DNA from: Microcebus murinus
Lineage: Eukaryota; Chordata; Mammalia; Primates; Cheirogaleidae
DNA length: 64,000 bases
Reading direction: 5' to 3'
Assembly: GCF_040939455.1 (NCBI RefSeq)
Contig: NC_134117.1
Coordinates: forward strand, 49,135,001 to 49,199,000
This document shows, piece after piece, positions 26,317-38,195 of this stretch (positions within the stretch are counted from its first letter, which is position 1; every line of letters starts with the position of its first letter). A model generated the notes under the pieces. That model saw only the letters and a program-made list of their open reading frames with translations, was not told the origin of the DNA and ran no database searches. The translations under genes and the position numbers were made by a program.

Positions 26317-26419
26317 CAGGTGGGGAACCTGTGACCCAAGGCACACATGGCCCCCCAGATCAGCAAGTGCAGCCCCCTCAATAGAATCTAAACTTCATAG
26401 AACAAATCTCTTTATTAAA
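26317..26419 (+). mobile_element. Left half of a palindromic hAT-like element
   Basis: Begins caggtggggaacctgtgac.., then ..cacacatggccccccagatc.. and ..gaatctaaacttcatagaac.., ending in tttattaaa. The stretch 26385-26419 is an imperfect inverted repeat of 26783-26818, so this and the next feature are the two arms of one element, separated by ~370 bp of unrelated captured DNA. Confidence 0.7.
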
Positions 26420-26788
26420 TAAAATAATATTTGCTTATCTATATTGGATTCAGTTACCAGTGACATTGAGAAGGACACGGACCAAGCATTATAAGATGTC
26501 ACAAGCCATACAAAGAAAAATGTGTGTGTGACAGTGTAGACACATATGCGTGCATGCATACATAAGTACACTTCTATGCATATGTATGCATGTGCATATA
26601 AAACTATTTTAACTTCATTTTGAATTATTAAACATTCGGTCTTCCTTTTCTCATTTAACATTATACTACTTTAAATATGTAAAAACAATATTTATTTGGA
26701 GGCTGAAGTCTGTTTTCTGTTTACTTTTCTCAGTTTCACACACTCACCATACTTGATAAGGTCTACCTAAATCCATATACATTTTATT
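26410..26788 (-). repeat. Inverted copy of both flanks inside the hAT-like element
   Basis: Read on the minus strand, 26788-26482 copies 25726-26072, and directly after it 26484-26410 copies 27259-27332 (..tccttctcaatgtcac.., ..caatatagat.., ..aaatattattttatt). The junction between the two parts has short shared sequence (ttataat / cttaaag). The copy sits between the two arms of the hAT-like palindrome. Confidence 0.85.
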
Positions 26789-26855
26789 AAAAGGATTTGC
26801 TCTGTAAAATTTGGATTCAGTCAAAAGGTCGCACTCAAGGATCTAGAAGGCCACA
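26783..26855 (+). mobile_element. Right half of the palindromic hAT-like element, outer end eroded
   Basis: Starts tttattaaaaggatttgctc.. and continues ..ggattcagtcaaaaggtcgc.. to ..gatctagaaggccaca. The outermost part expected as the complement of ..ggtggggaacctg.. is not recognisable, so the right terminus is deleted or diverged and no target duplication can be called. Confidence 0.65.
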
Positions 26856-26874
26856 AGATCTACTAGACCTCTGA

Positions 26875-27040
26875 AGGTAAATCTCAGCTCTGACATTCAC
26901 TAGGATGACCTTGGTAAAGCTATTTAATCTTTTTTCATTTTAGTTTTTCATATGGTAAACAAAACAAATTATTTATCTGGCACGATATTATGAAAGATTG
27001 AGACAAAATAGAGGCAAGAGATAATACTTGATAAGGATTA
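26875..27040 (+). mobile_element. MIR SINE fragment beside the hAT-like element
   Basis: ..aatctcagctctgacattca-ctaggatgacct.. and ..tattatgaaagattgagac... It lies between the hAT right arm and the right-flank donor segment. Confidence 0.55.
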
Positions 27041-27258
27041 GTTTCCTTCTCTCTATCCTTGATGGTGATCCTTTCCTTGTGTTTTTACAACTATATCCTC
27101 TTTCCAGAACATTAATTCATTGAAGGAAAGTCTAATGCCAGGATACAGAGGCTCTAAATGTTTGAAATTTATAAGTATACTAGTGTAATTTAAAAAAATT
27201 TCCTATCAGGAAAATAAATTTCTAGAATGTTCATAATGTTTCATTTAAACTTAAATTT

Positions 27259-27332
27259 ATAATCTTGGTCCATGTCCTTCTCAAAGTCACTGATAACTGA
27301 ATTCAATATAGATATCAAATATTATTTTATTA
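27259..27332 (+). repeat. Right-flank segment matched by the inverted copy
   Basis: About 70 bp (..cttggtccatgtccttctc.. to ..aaatattattttatt) with about five differences from the complement of 26410-26484. It is 1.2 kb away from the left arm here but adjacent to it in the inverted copy. Confidence 0.85.
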
Positions 27333-27958
27333 CCATACCTGCTCCAAAGAAATGATCTACTACTATTAAAAGAGGAGTAGAAAAGTTAGACATTACTTCT
27401 ACCATAGTAATTTCATAGCAGCTTGAAACTCAGGGCCACCAAAGAATTTATGAAAGTTCCTCTAAATCTATAATGTTTTAACATATTCCAATTTTAAAAG
27501 TATATATGGAAATAAAAAATCTCAAGGTGTGAATTTCTATGTAATAAAAATGAATAAGGGGAAAATGAATATCCATTAATAGCAATAAGGCAATCATTTT
27601 ATTAATTTGCAATTCCATATGCATTTATGTTAGAAAAAAAACACAAGATTCATTTGAGGGTTCCATCTGAACACTTTCTGAGTCTGAAAACCATGCTTTA
27701 GAGCATGGTTAATATGCATGTTTCATCCAAGTGGCTTATGAAACCTGATTTATTCTTTCAATATCCAAAGTAAATAAAAAGTTGTACCTACTAAACATTT
27801 AACAAATCCGACAAGATTTCTTGCTGGTTTAATCACATATACTTTTATACAAACTTCGATTGAGTTTATTCCAAGGGGAATTTGAAAGATTCGGATGTGT
27901 AAGCAGGGGTGCAGGTACTCAGTTTGAGTATTCTCCACCTTTGATGGTGTGTACTCAC

Positions 27959-28093
27959 GGCTGACATGATGAGCTCTCCCCCCAGGTTCTGGATCTCAGC
28001 TTTAACTTGACTGCAGATTTTCAGTTGATGGGAGTAGAACTTAATCTGCTCCAGGTAGGCCAACAAGTCCTGCTTGCATGATGGGTCTGGACA
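27959..28093 (-). CDS. CTNNA3: CTNNA3 (alpha-T-catenin) penultimate coding exon
   Basis: This 135-nt minus-strand exon is exactly 45 codons. It has an acceptor AG at 28095-28094 behind a pyrimidine-rich stretch (TTTCCCCTTTTATCTTTG on the minus strand) and a GTGAGT donor starting at 27958. It begins CPDPSCKQDLLAYLEQIKFY and ends ..NLGGELIMSA. Alpha-E-catenin has CPDSACKQDLLAYLQRIALY at the same place, so the family is certain; the EQIKFYSHQLKICSQ variant is the alpha-T form as I recall it. The segment lies in the actin-binding helical bundle. The phase-0 boundaries match the preceding exon, giving ..RQIANQ|CPDPSCKQ.. on splicing. An open frame runs on past the donor to 27866, but that part is intron. 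The final exon, expected to begin near LDSVTSLIQ and carry the basic tail, was not seen in 1-27956. Confidence 0.95.
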
Positions 28094-28776
28094 CTACATG
28101 TGCATCAAAGATAAAAGGGGAAATGGCAAAATAAATAATGGGTGGATCAAAATGGGTAAATATACTATGGACATTGCAGATAACTTATAACTCAGCAACT
28201 TGTTTTCATTGAGCCTCGTTTCTCAGCTCAAGCCCATGTAGATAGATGCTGATATGCTTCTACCATTACAATACTTTGTTCATTTTTCAATCTTAGTCAC
28301 TTCAGCTTAGGAAAAAGAAATATTAAAGGAATTTTCAGACATGAAAAGTCATATAAGTAACCTGCCTTTAACTTATGATAAAGTTAGAAGACTTCAGATT
28401 ACATTTTTAGGTAAATCTAAAGAAATATTTAAATTGTAATTATTCCTTTCACCTCTAATAACCATTAGAACATTCCTTGGGACTCATAGTTGTGCATTAT
28501 CTGTCATATATTATTTGTATGGGAATAAAAGTCTGCAGCAAAACATACTATATTCTATTACTTTCAGCATTAAATCTTTTTAGCTGTTATGGACAAATGA
28601 AATCATTTCTACCTTAGATAATACCTGTGGACTTACCTAGAGCCAAGAAAGAGACAGCGTATATGTTTTAGAGATGTATTAAATTTCTTTACCAAAGACA
28701 GCTTCCTACACTGTTTTATCTTCCATAAGGAGCTTCCTAGATGACAGCTTTGAGCTTCATCATAACAGTAAATATC

Positions 28777-29117
<341 letters not shown>

Positions 29118-29214
29118 CAGTAAATATCTTTGGTTAGAGTTTAATCTTTGTGCTTTTTCTCCTATGCATTTATAGTAGATTTTTCAAAATCTCCCCTAAT
29201 TTAATTCCACTTTT

Positions 29215-29620
29215 AATAATTTTTATAAGAACACAGAAATGTGGACAGTGATTTATATGCAAAGATATTCATTACAGCATTACATTATAATAGCAAATTA
29301 CATTATAATAGCAAAATTTGGAAATAACATAAATGTCCTAAAACAAGGCTAAATAAGAATGCATATCTCTATAATGTGACATTATGGAGTCTCAAGAAAA
29401 TACAGTTTTCAAAAGATGTGGGAAAATGTTTTTGGACGGTAAAAAAAAAATCAGTATTTAAAATTTCATATATTCTCTCAATCAAATTATATAAAATGTA
29501 TGTGTGTTTAAAGCATGCTGGGAAAGTAATATATTAAAATAATCAATAAATGTAACATAACACTTTTAATTTTCTTCATATTTTATATACCATAAAATGT
29601 TACTTCTCTAATTATAAAAT
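29215..29620 (+). mobile_element. Ancient LINE fragment (L1M/HAL1-like)
   Basis: Degraded sequence resembling old L1-related 3' regions (..attcattacagcattacatt.., ..gaaataacataaatgtccta..), including a local duplication of attacattataatagcaaa (29279-29316). The family call is tentative. Confidence 0.45.
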
Positions 29621-30079
29621 GTTATTTTTTAAAAGGCTTTAATTCTAATAGTCTAAACTGCAAATTAAAAATAGGATGAAAGAACAGAAAACATTTTATG
29701 CATTTCTGCTTTTATCCAGTAATTAATAACGAAGCTGGGATATTGTTGGAAAATTCCTGAGAAGCTCATTATCTTTTATATTTGTTAAATAGACGACTCT
29801 ACATAGCTCCAGAGTGTGTGCACAAGATAAGAACATGTGACCCTTTGAGTCGAAGTAGATAATATATCGACAAAGGTAGCAAAGAAATCAATTCTTCTGC
29901 AGAAATACTATCAATCTGCTAAATAGGCACAGACATATGCATAGACAGAGAGATACATGATAGCCAGTCAAGGAGACAATCAGACAAGATGATAGAGATA
30001 CTTTGATATTAAGGGCCTTTCTCAAGTTTTCAATAAAGAAGTAAAGGTGATCCCTCAAATTTCCTTAAATTGTAGATAA

Positions 30080-30152
30080 TTCAGAAGGAAAAAGAGAAGG
30101 ACAAAGAGAAAGAGAAGAAAAACAGAGAAAGGAAGAGGAGGAGGAGGAGTAA
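30080..30152 (+). repeat. Purine-rich (GA/GAG)n tract
   Basis: ..gaaaaagagaaggacaaaga.. ending in a (gag)n run; nearly all purine. Confidence 0.85.
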
Positions 30153-30309
30153 ATGACTTGAATTTAGTTTTCTTTGTCTCATTGGCATGAATGCACAATG
30201 ATTTCTTCTATACAGCATTCATTCAAAATATCTTTTTTGTTATCCTTACCAAGTAACTTTCTTATCTATTCTTTGTTTTTATGAATGTACATTCAATGAT
30301 AATCCCTGA

Positions 30310-30515
30310 CACATGTAGTGATTTATCTATCATGTACTATTATAGGTGCTTTGCCTATATTTATTCTTTTAATAAACATATAATTCCATGAGATAAGTTC
30401 TGTCATTATCCCCATTTGGCAAAGGAGGAAACTGAGGCACAGTGAGGTTAATTGGCTTGCCAGTTAATAAGTGGTAGAGCTAGTATCCTGATATGGCTCC
30501 ACTTCCTTACCTCCA
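30310..30515 (-). mobile_element. MIR SINE, antisense
   Basis: ..cattatccccatttggcaaa-ggaggaaactgaggcac.. is a very well kept MIR core. Confidence 0.8.
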
Positions 30516-31084
30516 TGCTCTTGTGGCAATATTAGTCTTCTTGCCAGTTATCTTATATAGTTAACAGTAAATTGCCACTCTCATTTGTAAATTGGTTTCC
30601 TAAATTAACACTTATTTGTATATTGTAAATTGGACTAATGTGGATTTTTTCCTTCGAGACCAGCACCACTTTATAACTCCTGATAAAACTGAACTTGTAA
30701 AGTAATAAATTCTTGACCAATAACCAATTGAAATCTCCCAAGTTTAAGCAAATCATGCAATATCTCTCAAGAAAGCCTCAAAGCCATACTAGAAGAGTCT
30801 ATTAATTCTATTAAGGAAAGAATGAATCAAATGAGTAGAAACTTTGAAGTTGAACTTCTGAAGTTAAAAGTTGCTTGACCCAGAATCACCCTTTATTTTC
30901 AGAATTGATAAGAATATTTTAATTATACCTAATGGTGATATTTTACCTCTGAAGTCAAAAATCATAACAATTGGTAAATCCTCGTGCTATAAAAATTTCT
31001 TTCCCATTGACATTTGGAAAGCCTTTCTGAGATAGTTTTATCTTCCTAGAAGCAGAATCATGAGAATGACTTATTCCCAATTTA

Positions 31085-31330
31085 AGAATGTTCTTCTACT
31101 GTTTGCCAGACCTTATTTTGGCCATTGGTATATCTTCTTTGGAAAAAGGTCTATTGAAGTCCTTTGCCCATTTTTTAACCGGGTTATTTGTATGTTTTAT
31201 TGTTTTTGTTTTGTACTTTACTTTTTTGCTTTTGAGTTACATGAGTTTCTTAAATATTTTGGATATTATCTCCTTATGAGATATACAGGTTGCTTTTCCA
31301 CTTTGTTGATTGTTACATTATATATCTAAA
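31085..31330 (-). mobile_element. Old L1 fragment, antisense
   Basis: Contains ..gtctattgaagtcctttgcc.. and ..tgagatatacaggttgcttt.., well-known antisense L1 sequence, with scattered changes. Confidence 0.65.
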
Positions 31331-32039
31331 ATATATATAATTTTTATAAAACATAAAAATTAAATTAAAAATCAAATAATGGTTTTCTATCTGTTATGTT
31401 TTTATGTGAAGGAGACAGAAAAACTTCGGCTCTAGATTTGTAGAACATCTTTGCCCTTCATTTATTTTTTCCCAAGTAAAATTTACATAAAATACAACTT
31501 TTAAAAGAATATTGCTAGAGACTTTTAGGCAAAGCAAGTAGTACAATATCATAGCACATTTTGGTTATTATTTCCCAGTTTATTAAGATAAGAGATGGTT
31601 ACAGGATATCTAGTTAGCTCTTTAATGTCTTATTTTTATTTTAAATCTATAATCGTAGGAACACTTACTACAGGTAAGCAGATGGCATGACAGCCTAAGT
31701 GGCTTTCTCACATTAAACCAGTTTTCACTCTCCTCACGAGATGCTTGGAACCAATAGAGAACACATCATTTAGTAATGAGATAAAAAGTGAAAAACATTC
31801 ATTACCTTTTACTTTAAATTTCAAGGGTGAATGAGCAAAGTGAATACTTTTAAAGACCTTTATTCCATAATCTTAGCAATTTTTTTTACCCATATTGGAG
31901 TATAAACTTTATTTAAGACACATTTAAAATGACTTCTGCAATTACAGACAACAATTTAAATTCTGTTAGGTTGGCAAAGTTTGTTAATGAAAGTATTGGG
32001 TGTCACTGTCAATTTCAAACATAGATATTTAAGCAATCA

Positions 32040-32965
32040 ATGGTAGCAAAAGCCCTCAGTGTCAATGACTTTTCCCTTCCCACAGGGCTCATTTCCTTAC
32101 CTGTAACCCAGCCCAGAGCTTGTCTCATTTTACTTTGCTCAGGGTCACAGATCATCAATGATCCCATCTTTTTCTCTATTTTCAGTTTCTCTTTTTTTTT
32201 TTCCGATTCTTGAATCTATGAAGTCCCTCAAAACAAAAACCCTCCCTCGGCCTATAATCTCATCTCTCATTGTTTTCATTCATTACCATGCTTTCTAAAA
32301 ATGTTCCAATGCAGATTCTTCATTTCCTTACCATATTGGAAACTGACTTCAACTCCTCAACTCCACAGAATTTTATTTCATTGCCATTACTAATGGTCTT
32401 CTAATTGCCAAATGCATTATATATAGGTTGCACTCCTTCCCTTATTCCAACTTTCTATAGCTTTTGGATCTTTCCTCTTCTTCTTGAATTTCAATTCTCT
32501 GAATTCTTATAAATATGTCCTTTTAGGTTTCCTCCTAGTTTTATAGTAGCCTTCCTGGCCTCCTTTGTAAGCATTTTTTTTTTTTTTTTCTATTGCCTGT
32601 CCCTGTTGATGTTCTCAGCTTTTGTTCTTTGACATCTTTTCACTTTCACTCTTATTTTGGACAACAGAAGATAGTGCTCTGGCTGCATTCACCACTTACA
32701 CAATACAAATGACAAATCTCTATCATCCAACCCTGTTGTCAGAAGATCCATATATCTATTGCATTTTCCCTCCCATTTCAGTGTCTCATCAGCATCTCAC
32801 ACTCAACACACATAAATTCTCAACTCTTTCATCCACTACCTTGCCTACTACAACACCTGTTTTTGTTTTTGTTTTTCTATTAACTATCTCACTGAAGAGA
32901 ACCTTTGCCCTCTCTCCCATCTCTTAAATCTGGTCAGCCATTAATTTGTGATAATTCTATACTTA
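32040..32965 (+). mobile_element. L2 LINE, ORF2 fragment
   Basis: Pyrimidine-rich, diverged L2 ORF2: ..tttcctcctagttttatag.. through ..ttctttgacatcttttcact.. to a segment matching the ..gacatctccacttggatgtc.. neighbourhood. A 101-codon open frame within it (from 32622) is incidental. Confidence 0.6.
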
Positions 32966-35900
32966 GAAATCTCAACGTATTTTGAATATTGTTTTCTCTG
33001 CTATGCCTATTACAGCTCCTGTTTAGCAAACTCAGGTTTTCAAGTGAGGAAAAGATAAAAAGTATAATTAAAAATACAATGGAACTCCTTTATAATATCA
33101 GTGATGGAGGATAAAACTGACTCATATCAAGATGGGACATGCTGATTTGTGAGAGTAATATTTGGAAAACTATGATGCATGACATATCTCAGTGAATATT
33201 GTTTTACCAAAAGTTATATATGCTGCTAAAATTTTGTCACATTTAATTCATATGTAGGCTGGAATTGTCTTGAGTTTAAGAATTGTTTCAAATTCATTTT
33301 TAGTTTCCACTTGGTTTGGACATACAGCTGTTGAGAAAGTGACATACACTTTGAACACTAATACAAGTTAAAGATAAAGATGTTTTCCACCTTCACCAAA
33401 GTTCCTTTCCTTTAGTAGATGTACAGTTATGACCCAACCTATTTTTCAACTTTATGTTACTTCCATTAGAAATTCTCAAAAGGAATAATTTTCCCATGTA
33501 ATAGATTTTTAACTTAAAAGTATAATCCTCTTCCTGATGCCTGAAATTTGTCAACTGAAGGATTACTTGTGTTGAAACAAACTTATAAAAATGTACTATC
33601 ATGTACATAGAATAAGGATGTGGAAAGGATGCTGGAAAGGTAACTCAGAAAAATTCTGGTTATTTGGAATATTTGGTTAAGGACAGCCAGCCAGCTGTCT
33701 TTAAAGATGAGAAATTTTCCTCATCTTTCCTCTTCCCCTCCCATACCACATAGCTCCTTCCACCTAGACCCTAGAAAACCTTATTCCTTGGTTCCTAGGA
33801 CCACAGTTTTATATTTATTAAATGAACCTGAATATATATAATCCTCAGAGCATTTAAAATATTGTTTCAATGGAAAAATTGCAAATTACAATAAAGGAAA
33901 AACAGTAAACTATCATGCTTTTTAACAGAAGATTATTATTTCAACGATGCAAACAGATCAAATATTTCAGTATATATTTAGTTCTATTTGATTCCTGAGA
34001 ACTTTCTATGTATTTGTTTTTATAAAGTAGGAGTTCATTAATTTGGAGAACAAATCTAAGCATCAAAATCTCTGCTTAAAATAAATTTCAGATAATAATA
34101 ACAGTAGCATACACATATTGTCACAAGGTACATCTCATGTGATAATGATATAATAAATGGTCCAGAAGTTTCTTTTTAGTATAGCTTTTTTTTACAATAA
34201 ATTTTTTTGACTCTTATAACATCACATAATAATTCAAATCAGGCTAGCCCCCGAAAATATTTTGTCAAAATTTATCAATATAAATTACATTTGTAGATTG
34301 TTTTGTTCATAACTAAGTGCATTTTGTATGATTTGGCTTGTACTTCTTCTTTTTTTCTTTTTTTAAATGTCATCTTTCCTTGAACAACCATTAACTGTCA
34401 ATGTAATGAACACTGAAAATTCATTTCAATTATGTTGTTACGATTAGGTGGGAGTGCCCAGTTGTTCTCCTGGATATCTTTGCTTTGGCAAAATTACAAT
34501 GAAGAAGTAGTTAAGCTTCAAATACATCATTCAGGAGTCAAAAAGTCTAATTTTGTTCCCTCCTTATGCAAAACACTTTAGCAAAGAGATGCTAATTTAA
34601 TTTGATTGCTATTCATCTCCTTTCTATTTGGGGTATACTGCTTCTGGAACTTTTTTGTGTATTATCCCTATCTCCTGAGGTGCTAGTTCATCTAATTTAT
34701 AATATCTACTAATATGATGAATTGCAGTATAGAGTGCAGAAATAAGAAGAAATATATACCAGGAGTCTGAAAACTGGGATTCGTATTCCACTTCTCCAAC
34801 TTGTCATTCTGTTTACTCATAAACAAAATGTTTAATTGTGATAACTAACAATATCTTGTCCTTAAAGGAGACAAAATTTGTACCAGAATGTTACAAATAT
34901 GTCTTGAATGGCTCATTTAAGCTACAATGCCATCTTAAGACAATTCTGAAGTCCAAGAAATGTTGGGTGATTGGGATAAATAATCTTACATGAGGACACT
35001 GGAAGTTTAAACAGAAGGTTTTAGTTCTTCTCTTTCTAGTTACTGAATGCCAATGCCAGAGTAGTAAATTGTATACAGCATATACACAATAAATGTGCAT
35101 TCAAGGAAGCAAGGCAAGAAGTAAGGGTGAAAAACGATTTTTTTTTTAAAAGGCCAAGCAAGCAAAATTAGAAGCATCAACTAATCTGATTTTATTTCAT
35201 TCTCTCTACATATGAACATTGACTCTGAAACTTTTTGGAATGAAACTAATTTGTTCTAAAAATATATGATTGTATCCATATCTCTATTTATCTATCTGTA
35301 CCTATTTTAAGTCTATGCTAGGTTTAAGTGGCAATTAATTGGTATTTGACTTTCAGTCACTATAATATAACTGAGTTAGTTTCTTTATTCTCAGTTTTGA
35401 TACCTTAGAAGCATATTTGTTCAGAACAAAAGTAATTCATTTGAAACTACTTTACTATATGAAGCGAAAAAGGCCAAAGAGAGTCATCCATAATTCTCCA
35501 TTAGTCAGTGCCTACTTCTCTAAGCATCTCTTAAAATGTCAAAGCTACATGGAAGTGAGACAATACTTTTGATTTTTACCATATAATTTAAATAATGCTA
35601 AAATCAATGCCAAAATTTAATAAAACTATGTTATAAAAGTACCTACTGCAAGATGATCTGATTCAATTAAAGAATATTGATGTAAAAAAAAACACTTCAA
35701 AGTGACACAATTATTTGAAATTTGAAAATTGTGTGTTCCAAAATAAACAGAAGAAAAGGGGTAGGAAGCATTCAGTATTTAAAATGTTATTAATACATGT
35801 AAATCTGTCTGATGTACCATGAGTCTACTTATTCCACCAAGATTTAGTCTCTCTCATAAAAGTGAATGTAATAAAATTCTAAAATTAGGAGCATATGTAG

Positions 35901-36046
35901 GCTTCAATCATTTATTCAGACTATGAAATTTTGACTCATATTAAGATAGTTTGTTTTTAGTTGTAAATAATAAGTATTAACCAAGCAAGATTAATATAAT
36001 TTTATAATGCTTATAGTAGCAATATATTGAATACAAATATATATTC

Positions 36047-36151
36047 GAGAAATGTTTTTTTTTTTTTTTAAGTAACTGCAATCATCTGGCATTTTATTTT
36101 TTTTTATTTTTTTTTTTACAGAACACACGGCTGATGTAGAGAAATGTTTTT
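36047..36151 (-). mobile_element. Tiny retrocopy of an mRNA 3' end with 13-bp target duplication
   Basis: The insert 36060-36138 is framed by gagaaatgttttt (36047-36059 and 36139-36151). On the minus strand it reads a short unique start (catcagccgtgtgttctg), an A-rich run, AATAAA, ~22 unique bases (gccagatgattgcagttac..) and a terminal poly(A). A signal-to-tail distance of ~20 nt is what a cleaved, polyadenylated transcript shows. The parent gene is not identified. Confidence 0.75.
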
Positions 36152-36769
36152 AAATATATTTATCTGCTATTATTAGTCCTTATATTTTTCTCTTCCCTTC
36201 TATTCACAAATAGAGTTTCTAATAGGAAAGAGTTCTTCATGTTTCAAGAAAGTGTATACAATTATTGAATAATAGTAAGCACAAAGAACAACCCAGAAAA
36301 GTTTCCCTCTGAGTATATAAGAAAGAAATAATATAAAATAGTTGCGAAGTCAAAAAGAAATATGTTCTTTCCCAAAGGGAAATAAATATGTATTGCGAAG
36401 TAGAATATAATATAAAAACTGCAAAGTAATATTATAACCCAGCCTGAAATATTAATTGAATGTCTCAACACACGTTTATTAATGAAACTAACAGATTTTT
36501 TAATTAAAGTTAAGAATAAGTTAACTGTAATCATGTAGCTGCTGCATATAAAAATTGAAATAGAAGAAATCTAAGGGAAAGAAACCAAATTGTTTATAAA
36601 CAATAGTCTTTACAAGAATTATATATTCTTGCATTTTATATACTTATTTTAGTATTCTACTAAATATTTTTCTTTGAGTTTTAAATAGAATGCTAGAATA
36701 TATTGTTCACATAGAAAACATAATATAAAATTTTGAAATATATTAATATTTGAAGAACAAAAATAAGGA

Positions 36770-38195
36770 TGCAATTGATAGTTTTTCCTCTAAGATCTGG
36801 AACAAGACAAAGATGCTTACTTTCACCATTTGTATTCAACATAATACTGAAAGTGTTAGCCAGAATAATTAAGAAAGAGAAATAAATAAAGGGCATCTGT
36901 GTTGGAGAAAAGGAAGTCAAATTGTCTCTATTTGCAGATGACATGATATTATATCTAGAAATAAAACTAAAGACTCCACCAAAAAATCATTAGAATGGAT
37001 AAACAAATTCAGTAAAGCTACAGGATACAAAATCAACATACAAAAGTCAATAGATTTCTATATAGGCCAATAGTAAACAATATGAAAAAAATCAAGAACA
37101 CAATCCCATTTACAACAGCATTAAAAAGAATACCTAGGAATGAATTTAACTAAGAAAGAAAAATACCTCCATGGGAAAACTGTAAAACACTAATAGAAAA
37201 ACTGAAGAGAACACAAAAATATGAAAATGAAAAGATATCTCATGCTCATAGATTGTTAGAATTAACATTAAAATGTTCATACTATCCAAAGTAGTCTACA
37301 TATCCAATGTAATCCTTACTGCAATACCGAGGACATTCTTCTCAGAAATAGAAAAAACATAGTAAAATTTATGTATAACTATAAAAGACCCTAAACAGCC
37401 AAAGAAATCCTGAGGGAAAAAAATAGTACCAACAACAGCAACAAAAAACTTTAGTTATCACAAGGCTTGGCTTCAAAAATATTACAAATCTATAGGAACT
37501 AAAACAGCATCAAACTGGCATAAAAACAAACACATAGACCAATGAAACAGAATAGAGAACGCAGAAATAAATCCATATATTTGCAGCCAACTGATTTTTG
37601 ACACACGTTTCAAGAACACACATTGGAACAATTCCAAGAACTATCTTTTCAATAAATAGTGGTGTGAAAACTTAATATCTATATGCAGAAGAATGAAACT
37701 AGACCCCTATCCTCTACCATATACAAAAATCAACTCCATAAAAAAATATTTAAATGTAATATCTAAAGCTATAAAACTACTAAAAGAACAAAAGGGAAAA
37801 TGCTTCAGGATATTGGCCCAGGCAAGATTTTGTGGCTAAGACCTCAAAAGCATAAGCAACAAAAGCAAAAATAAACAGATAGGATTATATCAAACTAAAC
37901 AGCTTCTTCAGAGCAAAGGAAATAAACAACAAAGAAGAGACAATCTACAGAATAGGAGAGAATGTTTACAAATTATCCATCTGACAAAGGATTAATATCC
38001 ATAATATATAATAAATTCAAACAATTTGACCGCAAAAATTACACATGATCTGATTAAAAAATGGGCAAATGATCGAAATAGCTCTCAAAAGAAGACATAC
38101 AAATGGCCAACAGGTGTGTATGTGTATATATATAAGTTCCATATCCCTAATCATTAGGGAAATGCAAATCAAAACCACAATGAGATATCATCTCA
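36770..38195 (+). mobile_element. Older L1 ORF2 fragment, left part
   Basis: Decayed L1 ORF2 in plus orientation. It starts in the reverse-transcriptase region (..ggaacaagacaaagatgc.., ..cagatgacatgatattat..) and passes through the conserved ..aaatcaaaaccacaatgagata.. segment. Many stops and frameshifts. It is cut at ~38195 by a younger L1 and resumes at ~39926. Confidence 0.85.

Larger units (their letters stand above)
1..27958 (-). other. CTNNA3: CTNNA3 intron downstream of the penultimate exon (partial)
   Basis: Begins at the GTGAGT donor and runs off the left edge of the window. I looked for the final alpha-catenin exon (tail with ..AAKNLMNAVV.. and ..KKPLIKRE..) on the minus strand and found none. 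Apart from the listed repeats and the MCUR1 pseudogene, the stretches 872-5040, 5915-7010, 7200-8790, 12470-13870, 15930-17275, 17480-19790 and 20450-21880 hold no gene or recognised element apart from the small 3443-3504 retroinsert; the short open frames there are chance. Confidence 0.8.

Noticed and set aside
27866..28066. 66-codon open frame ending past the CTNNA3 exon
   Set aside because: The real coding part stops at the GTGAGT donor (27958); the rest is intron read-through.
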